From Proteiniphilum sp. (GTDB taxonomy: Bacteria > Bacteroidota > Bacteroidia > Bacteroidales > Dysgonomonadaceae), in contig JAAYFB010000093.1 in the NCBI GenBank assembly GCA_012728465.1, positions 1-20,837 on the forward strand: 20,837 nt of DNA, in the 5' to 3' direction. The position numbers were made by a program, and so were the translations under genes. A model generated the notes under the pieces. The model saw only the letters and a list, made by a program, of their open reading frames with translations, did no database searches and was not told where the DNA came from. Positions 13,986-20,837 of this stretch are shown one piece after another (position 1 is the first letter of the stretch; each line of letters opens with the position of its first letter).

Positions 13986-16211
13986 ATGAACAAGAAATTT
14001 TTATTACTTACAGTAATTTTAGGGCTCACCGTTATGGCATCAGCCCAAAAAAGGATTAAACCACAAAACACTATTAAAGTAAATGATGGCGATAGCAAAG
14101 AGCTTATTATACAAAAAGCTGCTAATGTGGTGCCAACTAAAAATCAACTAGAAGCATTAAAAAATGAGTATATCGCTTTCATCCATTTTGGTCCCAACAC
14201 GTTTACTCGCAAAGAATGGGGAGACGGAATGGAGGATCCATCTATTTTCGACCTAAAAGAGCTCGATACTGACCAATGGGTAGAGACAATGAAAGCTGCT
14301 GGCATGAAAATGGTTATACTTACTGTTAAACACCATGATGGTTTTGTTATTTGGCAAAGCAGATACACCGACCATGGCATAATGTCAACTGGTTTTAAGG
14401 ATGGCAAAGGTGATATACTTAAAGAACTGTCAAAATCATGCGAAAAGTATGGCATGAAGTTAGGTGTGTATGTATCGCCAGCCGATTTGTACCAAATTGA
14501 GAACCCCGAAGGTCTTTATGGCAACTTGAGCGAATATACAATGCGTACTATTCCTCGTGAAGTGCCTGGACGTCCTTTCAGCAACAAAACTAAATTCGAA
14601 TTTGAGGTGGATGATTACAATGAGTATTTCTTAAACCAACTGTTTGAAGTATTAACTGAATATGGAGAAATTCACGAGGTATGGTTTGATGGTGCTCACC
14701 CAAAAACAAAAGGGGGGCAAACTTATAATTATGCTGCTTGGAGAAAATTAATCAGAACTCTAGCACCAAAAGCCGTAATATTCGGACGTGAAGATGTTCG
14801 CTGGTGCGGAAACGAAAGTGGAGCAACCAGAGATACTGAATGGAATATTATTCCATATCTAGAAAATCCAGGTTTAATGAATAATTTTCATGACATCACT
14901 GGTGAAGATTTGGGATCACGCGAAAAACTATATGACGCAAAATATCTTCACTATCAACAAGCTGAAACTAATACTTCTATCCGCGAAGGCTGGTTCTACA
15001 GAGATGACACACATCAAAAAGTGAGAAGTGCTGATGATGTTTTTGATATTTATGAACGATCAGTGGGCGGAAACTCTACATTCTTATTAAATATTCCTCC
15101 TAATCGTGATGGTAGATTCTCGCAACAAGATGTAGAGTCTCTATTAGAGGCAGGTAAAAGAATTGAAGAAACTTACGGAACCGACTTGCTAAAGGGTGCG
15201 ACTGGGCCAAAGAATATTTTGGACCCGAACCCAAACAAATTTCAGTTATTGAAAAAGAACAATCGTAGCATTGAGTTTACTCTACCTCGAGCAGCTAAAA
15301 TCAATCGTGTGATGATTCAGGAAGCCATTGCTACACACAGCGAGAGAGTGGAAAAACATGCAGTTGATGCATGGATTAACAATCAATGGCAAGAGATTGC
15401 CACAGGAACTAACATAGGATACAAAAGAATACTTAGATTCCCTGAAGTTACTACCAATAAAATTAGAATTAGAGTGCTAGAGGCAAGACTAGACCCTGCA
15501 ATTAGCCACGTGTCGGCACACTACTACCAAAGTCGTCCTCCACAATTAACTATTAATAGAAACTTAGAAGGAGTGGTTTCAATAGAGCCAAAGCAATCAG
15601 AATTTAACTGGAATCCCCATGGTGAAGATGTGATAGGGAACCTAAATGCGGGCATAGAAATACATTACACCACAGACGGAAGCGAGCCAACTGAAAACTC
15701 AGCAAAATATGAAGCTCCTTTTTTTGTGGAAAGCAAAGAGATTAAAACAGCTGCATTCCACAACAACATGAAAGGTCCAACTGAAAGCCTACAGATTGGT
15801 TTCGCTAAAAAAGATTGGCAACTATTAGATGCAAGCAGCGAAAAGCAAAGCTCAAAAGCCGTAGATGCATTCGATGCAAATCCTAAAACATTTTGGCAAA
15901 CATTTTTGAGCAATGGTGAGCACCATATTGCTATCGACTTGGGCAAAGAGCAATCAATAAGTGGATGGATTTACACTCCGCAAACTAAAAACTCTGAAGG
16001 AATGATTGCTAAAGGAGAGATAGAGATAAGCAAAGATGGCGTAAATTGGGAGAAAGTGGACACATTTGAGTTTGGTAATCTTATCAACGACCCATCTCCA
16101 CGCACACATAGATTATCTAAAAAAATAAATACTAGATACATAAAAATAAAAGCTACTGAAATATCAGCAAATGATAAATCTGCATCTATTGCTGAAATAG
16201 ATTTTTTGTAG
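13986..16211 (+). CDS. Secreted GH29 alpha-L-fucosidase with C-terminal accessory domains
   Basis: A 741-residue exported enzyme that releases alpha-linked L-fucose from glycans. The signal peptide is MNKKFLLLTVILGLTVMASAQ. The GH29 barrel spans about 50-400: IHFGPNTFTRKEWGDG (66-81), LTVKHHDGFVIWQSRYTDHG (112-131), GVYVSPAD (160-167), and EVWFDGAHP (231-239) with D235 as the catalytic nucleophile. E285 in TRDTEWN is a plausible acid/base for subfamily B, which favours alpha-1,3/1,4-linked fucose; that assignment is tentative. After a beta-sandwich linker, IEIHYTTDGSEPTENSAKY (557-575) is a chitobiase/beta-hexosaminidase C-terminal-type module. Residues about 611-741 (AFDANPKTFWQT, HHIAIDLGKEQSISGWIYTP) form an F5/8 type C (CBM32-like) carbohydrate-binding domain. 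The canonical AAGGAG upstream fixes the start. It is followed after 53 nt by a second glycoside hydrolase gene in the same operon. Confidence 0.94.
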   Translation: MNKKFLLLTVILGLTVMASAQKRIKPQNTIKVNDGDSKELIIQKAANVVPTKNQLEALKNEYIAFIHFGPNTFTRKEWGDGMEDPSIFDLKELDTDQWVETMKAAGMKMVILTVKHHDGFVIWQSRYTDHGIMSTGFKDGKGDILKELSKSCEKYGMKLGVYVSPADLYQIENPEGLYGNLSEYTMRTIPREVPGRPFSNKTKFEFEVDDYNEYFLNQLFEVLTEYGEIHEVWFDGAHPKTKGGQTYNYAAWRKLIRTLAPKAVIFGREDVRWCGNESGATRDTEWNIIPYLENPGLMNNFHDITGEDLGSREKLYDAKYLHYQQAETNTSIREGWFYRDDTHQKVRSADDVFDIYERSVGGNSTFLLNIPPNRDGRFSQQDVESLLEAGKRIEETYGTDLLKGATGPKNILDPNPNKFQLLKKNNRSIEFTLPRAAKINRVMIQEAIATHSERVEKHAVDAWINNQWQEIATGTNIGYKRILRFPEVTTNKIRIRVLEARLDPAISHVSAHYYQSRPPQLTINRNLEGVVSIEPKQSEFNWNPHGEDVIGNLNAGIEIHYTTDGSEPTENSAKYEAPFFVESKEIKTAAFHNNMKGPTESLQIGFAKKDWQLLDASSEKQSSKAVDAFDANPKTFWQTFLSNGEHHIAIDLGKEQSISGWIYTPQTKNSEGMIAKGEIEISKDGVNWEKVDTFEFGNLINDPSPRTHRLSKKINTRYIKIKATEISANDKSASIAEIDFL

Positions 16212-16264
16212 AGAAGAAATTGGAAAGTACTAAAAGGAACTAAAAACTTTATAGAATAATATTT

Positions 16265-18034
16265 ATGACAATGATTAAGAGAACAATGATGATTTTACTA
16301 CTAGCACTGCCATTTTTAATAAATGCGCAAAGCTATGTAGAGCTTAAAGACAGTAAGCCATTCGACAACAAAGAGGTTTGGCAAAATAGCTTTAAAGGTG
16401 AATACCAATTTAAGTGGGGCAATACCGACACGAGATACCCAAAATTGTCTGTACCAAACAAAGCGGGTATGGAGAACAATGATGGCAACGCTACTGCAAT
16501 TAAATTGATAGCGTGGCAAGGCGAAAGAGTTAATGCTCAAGCAGTTTTATCCACAAAGGTTGACTTGAGTGGCGTAAGCTTCTCTGTTTCTGACCTGAAG
16601 AGTGGTTCTAGCACAATATCCTCATCAGCAATCAAGATACAGCCTGTGAGCTATGTGATGACTGACGAGCTAAGCAAAGATGGAACAACAGGATGTGGCC
16701 ATAGACCCGACCCTACTGTTTTTGACTCCACATTGGTGGCAGATGTATTAAATAATGAGTATCAAAATTTAGAAATCGAAGCATTTACAACAAAACCAGT
16801 ATGGCTCACGATGCATGTACCCACAAACATAAAGGCAGGTAAATATAATGGCACTCTCACGGCTAATGTTAATGGCAAAGCATCTAACTTAAAAATTGAG
16901 ATTACTGTCAAAAATCGCCAAATAGCCAACGCTGCCAACTGGAATTTTCATTTAGACTTGTGGCAAAACCCATATGCAGTGGCACGCTACTATGATGTAG
17001 AGCTTTGGAGCCAAGAACACTTCGAACTTATGAAGCCATTGATGAAGATGCTTGCCAATGCAGGACAAAAAATAGTTACTACCACCATAATGCACAAACC
17101 TTGGGCTGGACAAACAGAAGATGCATTCAGCAGCATGGTTTCTAAGATAAAGCACATTGATGGAACATGGGAGTATAGATATGATGCATTTGATAAATGG
17201 GTAACATTCATGATGGATGAAGTTGGCATTAATGAGCAAATAAACTGCTACACAATGATTCCTTGGGCTATGAGCTTTGACTACTTTGATATGGCTAGCA
17301 ATAGCATTAAATTTATTGAAGCTAAAACCGACTCAAAAGAGTTTGAACAATATTGGTTGCCATTTCTTGCTGATTTTGCAAAGCACCTGAAAGCAAAAGG
17401 TTGGTTCGAAAAAGCAACCATCGCTATGGACGAAAGAGCAATGAAGGATATGCAAAATACGATTGCTATCATTAAGCGTGCAGACTCTAACTTCAAAGTT
17501 TCGCTAGCGGGCAACTACCACTCCGAAATAGAAGCAGACATCTATGATTATTGCATTGCATTCGGACAGGAGTTTCCGAAAGCAGTAAAAGAAAGAAGAG
17601 ATAGCGAAAACAAAATTAGCACCGTTTATACATGTTGTGCCGAACCATTCCCTAACACATTCACATTTTCATCGCCTGCAGAAGCCACATGGATTGGATG
17701 GCACTCGATAGCTGGAAATTATGATGGATATCTGAGATGGGCATACAATAGCTGGACTAAAAACCCACTACAAGACTCTCGCTTCCGCACATGGGCAGGT
17801 GGCGACACCTATATAGTATATCCTGATGGGCGAAGCAGCATCCGCTTCGAAAGATTAATTGAAGGAATTCAAGATTATGAAAAAATTAGCATCCTTAGAA
17901 AAGAGTTTACTAATAATCCATCAAAGCTGCAAAAGCTTGAAGATATGATTTCAACATTTAAGTTAGAAACTAAAGGTGATATATCGACAGAGCAGCAAGT
18001 TATTAATGCTAGAAAGCTGCTAAATAGCTTCTAG
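16265..18034 (+). CDS. Secreted GH123-type glycoside hydrolase (DUF4091 domain)
   Basis: A 589-residue exported protein with signal peptide MTMIKRTMMILLLALPFLINAQ (ATG 16271 is an alternative start). The N-terminal half (about 30-215) is a beta-sandwich like the GH123 N-terminal domain. The rest is the DUF4091/GH123 catalytic barrel: WNFHLDLWQNPYAVARYY (226-243), TTTIMHKPWAGQTEDAF (272-288), IAMDER with the adjacent acidic pair D389-E390, CCAEPFPNTF (457-466), and GYLRWAYNSW (488-497). Characterised GH123 enzymes are beta-N-acetylgalactosaminidases using substrate-assisted catalysis with a neighbouring Asp-Glu pair, which is present here. The substrate is therefore probably a GalNAc-terminated glycan, though family members remain little studied. 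It follows the fucosidase by 53 nt and ends at a strong terminator. The pair could trim fucosylated, GalNAc-containing host or algal glycans. Confidence 0.85.
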   Translation: MTMIKRTMMILLLALPFLINAQSYVELKDSKPFDNKEVWQNSFKGEYQFKWGNTDTRYPKLSVPNKAGMENNDGNATAIKLIAWQGERVNAQAVLSTKVDLSGVSFSVSDLKSGSSTISSSAIKIQPVSYVMTDELSKDGTTGCGHRPDPTVFDSTLVADVLNNEYQNLEIEAFTTKPVWLTMHVPTNIKAGKYNGTLTANVNGKASNLKIEITVKNRQIANAANWNFHLDLWQNPYAVARYYDVELWSQEHFELMKPLMKMLANAGQKIVTTTIMHKPWAGQTEDAFSSMVSKIKHIDGTWEYRYDAFDKWVTFMMDEVGINEQINCYTMIPWAMSFDYFDMASNSIKFIEAKTDSKEFEQYWLPFLADFAKHLKAKGWFEKATIAMDERAMKDMQNTIAIIKRADSNFKVSLAGNYHSEIEADIYDYCIAFGQEFPKAVKERRDSENKISTVYTCCAEPFPNTFTFSSPAEATWIGWHSIAGNYDGYLRWAYNSWTKNPLQDSRFRTWAGGDTYIVYPDGRSSIRFERLIEGIQDYEKISILRKEFTNNPSKLQKLEDMISTFKLETKGDISTEQQVINARKLLNSF

Positions 18035-18065
18035 TTATGTCGTAATAAAAATAACATTTTAAAAA

Positions 18066-18101
18066 GGCTCCAAATCACGAATAGATTTGGAGTCTTTTTT
18101 T
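18066..18101 (+). terminator. Intrinsic terminator of the GH29-GH123 operon
   Basis: GGCTCCAAATC pairs with GATTTGGAGTC (one G-U) around a 7-nt loop, giving an 11-bp stem followed by T7. It begins 32 nt past the GH123 stop codon. Confidence 0.92.
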
Positions 18102-18113
18102 GCATCTCATATT

Positions 18114-18157
18114 ACATTTTGCACTGAATCACAAATGGTAAAATGTAGATTAAGTGC
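18114..18157. repeat. Interlocked pair of inverted repeats
   Basis: ACATTTT (18114-18120) is complementary to AAAATGT (18140-18146), and GCACTGAATC (18121-18130) to GATTAAGTGC (18148-18157) at 9 of 10 positions. The arms are in the order A, B, A', B', so they cannot form a simple nested hairpin. It lies directly after the operon terminator. Confidence 0.6.
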
Positions 18158-18214
18158 GAAAACCGATAATGTTATTTATTGGATAAAAAAATGGCCACAA
18201 AATTCGCCTCAATC

Positions 18215-18270
18215 ACAAATGTGTTTTTAAATAACTGGTGTCCGAACCACCAAAAAACAAATGTGTTTTT
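18215..18270. repeat. Direct repeat of 14 bp at 42-bp spacing
   Basis: ACAAATGTGTTTTT occurs at 18215-18228 and again at 18257-18270, exactly 42 bp apart. A shorter relative, AATCACAAATG at 18127-18137, is repeated at 18211-18221, an offset of 84 bp. The 42-bp step is one quarter of the 168-bp period of the array that follows. Confidence 0.65.
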
Positions 18271-18292
18271 ATTCACAGTGACCAAAAACCCT

Positions 18293-18670
18293 TCATTACC
18301 AAACTACACTTTTATCATTCACAACTTTTTTGGGTCAAAAACAGATGTTTTTTCAATGAAATTGCTTCGAAAGTGTTAAATCACATTCGTCAATGTCTGT
18401 TTTTGGGGTGCGATTGTGTTAATTACGTTAAGATTTGCGTGGTTTTTGAGCAATTTCTCTTCGTTTACAAACTACACTTTGACCATTCACAACTTTTTGG
18501 GCATAGAAAAGCACGATAATCGGAGCTTTTAAGGGGCAATTGTTAATAATATGTTCATCAATGAGGCAAAATAATAGCCGAAACTGTTAAAATAGAGTGT
18601 TTTTTGATGCTTTTATTTCCTTTTTCTCTCGTTTACAATCTACACTTTGACCATTCACAACTATTTATCT
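18293..18670. repeat. Three conserved blocks at an exact 168-bp period in a non-coding gap
   Basis: Blocks at 18293-18334, 18461-18502 and 18629-18670 share CTACACTTT followed by CATTCACAACT, and mostly also CGTTTAC before it. The anchor CTACACTTT starts at 18304, 18472 and 18640, giving periods of 168 and 168 bp. Sequence between the blocks is more diverged but can be aligned, for example GTTAA...TCAATG. The T run varies in length between copies (TTTTTT versus TTTTT), and frames carry stops, so DNA- or RNA-level conservation is more likely than coding. Not recognised as a known element. Confidence 0.8.
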
Positions 18671-18976
18671 TGAAAAACGATTGGGTATTTCAACATTTAG
18701 CTCATGACTCAGACAGCAAAAATGCTGATAGTTAGGACAATATGTTTTTTCAACAAGAAACACATATTGCATACACACATATTAACATTACAAGGCTTAA
18801 AGCACAATACAAATTATTGTTTTGGCTTCAAAATGTGTTCGAATACATTCATTTTTTGTATTCATATCATCTTGACCTAAAATGTTGCATATCCTTGCCA
18901 AATTTTCTATATCTTTGGCATATCGAATTACAATAAGTATATTAACAAAACTAACTTTACTTTTTTATCAATAAAA
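18671..18976 (+). other. Upstream region of the phosphodiesterase gene
   Basis: No gene is supported here. It contains the direct repeat ACACATATT (18760-18768 and 18775-18783), the inverted repeat GAATACA/TGTATTC (18841-18863, 9-nt spacer), and the promoter described next. The inverted repeat lies about 20 bp upstream of the -33 element and could be an activator or repressor site. Confidence 0.45.
18885..18917 (+). promoter_or_regulatory. Promoter of the phosphodiesterase lipoprotein gene
   Basis: TTG at 18885-18887 and TATCTTTG at 18910-18917 (exact TAnnTTTG) are separated by 22 nt, close to the Bacteroidetes layout. The predicted leader is about 54 nt to ATG 18977. Confidence 0.6.
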
Positions 18977-19909
18977 ATGAATAGGCTAAAACCATTTACA
19001 TTGCTAATTGCATTTTTTGCACTAATAGCTTTTAATAGCTGTAGCAACACTCCGTCAAACACTAACAAGGTATGGAAAGCAGAACATGTCATCTTCATTG
19101 GTTTAGATGGATGGGGATCTTACAACATGGACAAAGACGAAATGCCGATGCCTAATGTGAAACAACTAATGAAAGAAGGCACTTACACACTTCAAAAAAG
19201 AACAGTTCTTCCATCCTCCAGCGCAGTAAACTGGGCATCTATGTTTATGGGTGCAGGTCCCGAGCTACATGGATACACCACATGGGGGTCGCAAACACCA
19301 GATTTGCCCTCGAGAGAGTTGAACCAAAATGGAACTTTCCCCAATATATTTCAGCTAATAAGAGATGCTGCCCCCGAAGCAGAGATGGGAATGATGTCGG
19401 AATGGTTAGGCATCAAGTTTATTTCAGATTCCGTAGCATTAAAGCATCAATACTTTAAAGCATCTACCGAGAATGGTAATACAAATCTAAGAGACATAGC
19501 CGTTAATTACATTAAAGAGAAAAAGCCAACATTTGCTGGTATTATTTTTGATAGTCCTGACGATGTAGGGCATCAAGTTGGACACGATACGCCCGAGTAT
19601 TATGAAAAGCTTGCAGAACTAGATGTTTACATCGGAGAGTTTATTGAGGCTACTAAAGATGCTGGAATATACGACAACACAATATTTATTGTAACATCAG
19701 ATCATGGTGGCATTGAAAAAGGTCATGGTGGCAAAACTATGATGGAAATGGAAACACCATTTATCATTGCAGGAAAAAACATAAAAGCTGGTGGAGAGTT
19801 CACCGAGAGCATGATGCAATATGATGTTGCTCCTACCATTGCCGAAATATTCAACTTAGCAACTCCGCAAGTGTGGGTTGGCAGATCGATGAGCCAAGTG
19901 TTTAAGTAG
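18977..19909 (+). CDS. Lipoprotein of the alkaline phosphatase/type I phosphodiesterase superfamily
   Basis: A 310-residue lipoprotein with leader MNRLKPFTLLIAFFALIAFN ending in the lipobox-like FNSC (Cys22). The mature domain has the metal-dependent alkaline phosphatase superfamily layout: VIFIGLDGWG with D44 as a first metal ligand, LPSSSAVNWASMFMG (79-92) with one of the serines as probable nucleophile, FDSPDDVGHQVGH (191-203), and SDHGGIEKGHGG (241-252). It would hydrolyse a phosphomonoester, phosphodiester or phosphonate outside the cytosol, with two divalent metals. It is shorter than nucleotide pyrophosphatases of about 400 residues or more. The HGYTTWG segment (98-104) resembles nucleotide pyrophosphatase/phosphodiesterase-type enzymes. 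It lacks the CxPSR motif of formylglycine sulfatases, so a sulfatase role is unlikely. It has its own promoter and is followed by a large hairpin. Confidence 0.88.
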   Translation: MNRLKPFTLLIAFFALIAFNSCSNTPSNTNKVWKAEHVIFIGLDGWGSYNMDKDEMPMPNVKQLMKEGTYTLQKRTVLPSSSAVNWASMFMGAGPELHGYTTWGSQTPDLPSRELNQNGTFPNIFQLIRDAAPEAEMGMMSEWLGIKFISDSVALKHQYFKASTENGNTNLRDIAVNYIKEKKPTFAGIIFDSPDDVGHQVGHDTPEYYEKLAELDVYIGEFIEATKDAGIYDNTIFIVTSDHGGIEKGHGGKTMMEMETPFIIAGKNIKAGGEFTESMMQYDVAPTIAEIFNLATPQVWVGRSMSQVFK

Positions 19910-19919
19910 TTTTTTACTC

Positions 19920-19967
19920 GATAGTGTCCGTTTTTGAAGCAACATAGCTTTGAAAACGGACATTATC
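19920..19967. repeat. 48-nt long hairpin without a U tract
   Basis: GATAGTGTCCGTTTT (19920-19934) pairs with AAAACGGACATTATC (19953-19967), and the inner AAGC/GCTT (19937-19940, 19947-19950) extends the stem to about 21 bp with a 6-nt loop AACATA, including three G-U pairs. It begins 10 nt after the phosphodiesterase stop. Neither side has a proper U run after the stem, so it may protect the mRNA end or act as a bidirectional, factor-assisted terminator. Confidence 0.75.
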
Positions 19968-19978
19968 ATATTAGCTCG

Positions 19979-20062
19979 TTATTTCTTCATACGATACAAA
20001 CTAATTCCGAATATCAGTACAATAACCGATATAAAACAACATGCAAAATTAAATAATATCAT
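19979..20062 (-). CDS. Possible 27-residue single-pass membrane peptide
   Basis: From ATG at 20062 to TAA at 19979 the minus strand encodes MILFNFACCFISVIVLIFG followed by ISLYRMKK. That is one hydrophobic helix with two cysteines and a basic, cytosolic-type end. Its start is back to back with the DUF438 start, the two ATGs sharing the palindrome CATATG. No promoter box or ribosome site is seen, and T-rich strands often give such hydrophobic frames by chance, so this is weakly supported. Confidence 0.22.
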   Translation of the reverse strand: MILFNFACCFISVIVLIFGISLYRMKK

Positions 20063-20837
20063 ATGGACAGTTCTAGAGACTTAAATATCGACGATAATAT
20101 TTCAGAATTATTGATGCTGTTTGATGCTGTGGCATACAAACAAAACGCGATATCCACCATAAAGAGTATGCAAAATACAACTATTGCCAACACAACACCT
20201 GATGACATAGTGATTTTAGTGCATAAACTAATGGAGATGAATCATCCAATGCCTATTTTAAAAACGGGCATAAGTAAAATATTAAATGTTCTTAGAAATT
20301 CTATTGATAAATATCCATACATTAAGCCAGCGAGCGGTACTTTTTTCGACATATGTGTACGTAATAATGAGGAGGTAATAAGAAGATTAAATAATATTCG
20401 TCCCTACATAAAGCTGATTAATAACAACAATTCCAAAGAGATAACTAATAGTGCGATAGAAAAGCTTATAACTCTTTGGACAGAGCTAAAGCAGGTTACC
20501 GATTACTATTTAGTTAAGGAAAATATTATTTTCCCTTTAGCTGAAGATAATTTAGAGGATTACCGATGGGTTGCCGTTATGTGGTCTATTCATGATGATA
20601 TTAGGAAAAACCTTAATAAGGTTATTAGCCTACTTCGCAATAATGAGATTGATTTAAAAGCAATAAACAGAGTAACAGGAGACTTGTTTTTCGACATTCA
20701 TGCAATGGTTTTTAGAGAAGAAAAACTACTATACCCATACATCGAAAAAAATATAGATGCTAATCTAATAAATGCACTATGGAACGAGAGTATAGAGTCG
20801 GGACTTCCATTTTACAATCCTGCAAAAAGAGAAAATG
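20063..20837 (+). CDS. DUF438/hemerythrin-like domain protein, 3' end outside the window
   Basis: The frame opens at ATG 20063, with an in-frame TAA just upstream, and runs 258 codons to the right edge. Residues about 1-75 form a helical DUF438-like region. The part from about 95 resembles the hemerythrin-type four-helix domain found with DUF438 in Bacteroidetes: FFDICVRNNEEVIRRLNNIR, DYYLVKENIIFPLAEDN, VMWSIHDDIR with H177 and D178, and DIHAMVFREEKLLYPYIEKN with H213. In related proteins such helices bind a non-haem diiron centre, and a PAS domain follows; that part would lie beyond the edge. The canonical first-helix HPxxxFxxEN is not seen, so the iron ligands may differ from the textbook pattern. 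Likely role: sensing or handling of oxygen, nitric oxide or iron-related stress, by family inference. No promoter box is evident. Confidence 0.8.
   Translation, partial: MDSSRDLNIDDNISELLMLFDAVAYKQNAISTIKSMQNTTIANTTPDDIVILVHKLMEMNHPMPILKTGISKILNVLRNSIDKYPYIKPASGTFFDICVRNNEEVIRRLNNIRPYIKLINNNNSKEITNSAIEKLITLWTELKQVTDYYLVKENIIFPLAEDNLEDYRWVAVMWSIHDDIRKNLNKVISLLRNNEIDLKAINRVTGDLFFDIHAMVFREEKLLYPYIEKNIDANLINALWNESIESGLPFYNPAKREN

Noticed and set aside
18179..18519. Two overlapping plus-strand ORFs (18179-18379 and 18238-18519) with 14-residue-like periodicity
   Set aside because: Their periodicity follows from the 42/168-bp DNA repeats. There is no promoter or start signal, T-run length changes between repeat copies, and stops appear before the third copy.
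18742..18936. 64-codon plus-strand ORF upstream of the phosphodiesterase gene
   Set aside because: It overlaps the promoter of the next gene, has no recognisable domain, and its composition is that of AT-rich intergenic DNA.
18977..19909. Sulfatase annotation for the phosphodiesterase-like lipoprotein
   Set aside because: The CxPSR/CxAxR formylglycine motif is absent. The serine-rich nucleophile region and SDHGG fit phosphodiesterase or phosphatase members.

Overview
The window is AT-rich DNA from a member of the Bacteroidota, most likely order Bacteroidales. The evidence is the set of gene families (a Bacteroidetes-type AddA-like UvrD helicase, DUF6132, LysM plus periplasmic-binding fusions, PorT-like barrels, GH29/GH123 enzymes), the repeated TAnnTTTG-type -7 promoter boxes, and the general lack of Shine-Dalgarno sequences. 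Genus cannot be fixed from the sequence alone.

Left part (1-8411, all genes on the minus strand). A UvrD/AddA-like helicase running off the left edge is preceded by, and overlaps, a SUI1/YciH-like translation factor. A short lipoate-protein ligase with its own promoter follows. The gap 3019-3632 holds a three-copy 41/42-bp direct repeat, a candidate plus-strand small RNA ending in a strong hairpin and U tract, and a minus-strand terminator. That terminator closes a compact four-gene operon: ArsR-type regulator, DUF6132 membrane protein, lipoprotein thioredoxin and DUF302 protein. Two ATATG/CATAT palindromes lie on promoter-like boxes upstream of the regulator. Next come a translationally coupled pair (four-LysM periplasmic-binding-fold protein and an outer-membrane beta-barrel protein) and a tiny lipoprotein.

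Middle part (8433-13985). dnaB, encoding the replicative helicase, is followed by a three-gene minus-strand uronate operon: kdgK, eda and an ExuT-type MFS transporter. It ends in a clear terminator. Transporter, 2-keto-3-deoxygluconate kinase and KDPG aldolase together would bring in a uronate and finish its breakdown to pyruvate and glyceraldehyde 3-phosphate; the steps between uronate and KDG are not in the window. The 571-bp divergent control region contains a nearly concentric nested inverted repeat.

Right part (13986-20837). On the plus strand, a secreted GH29 alpha-L-fucosidase with C-terminal accessory domains and a secreted GH123-type enzyme form an operon with a terminator. No SusC/SusD pair is present, so this is not a classical polysaccharide utilisation locus within the window. 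A 940-bp non-coding gap follows, with interlocked inverted repeats and three copies of a roughly 42-bp block spaced exactly 168 bp apart. A lipoprotein of the alkaline-phosphatase/phosphodiesterase superfamily, a 48-nt hairpin, a possible 27-codon membrane peptide on the minus strand, and the start of a DUF438/hemerythrin-like protein running off the right edge complete the window.

The most interesting material is the ArsR-DUF6132-thioredoxin-DUF302 operon with its palindromes, the candidate small RNA, and the two unexplained intergenic repeat arrays.
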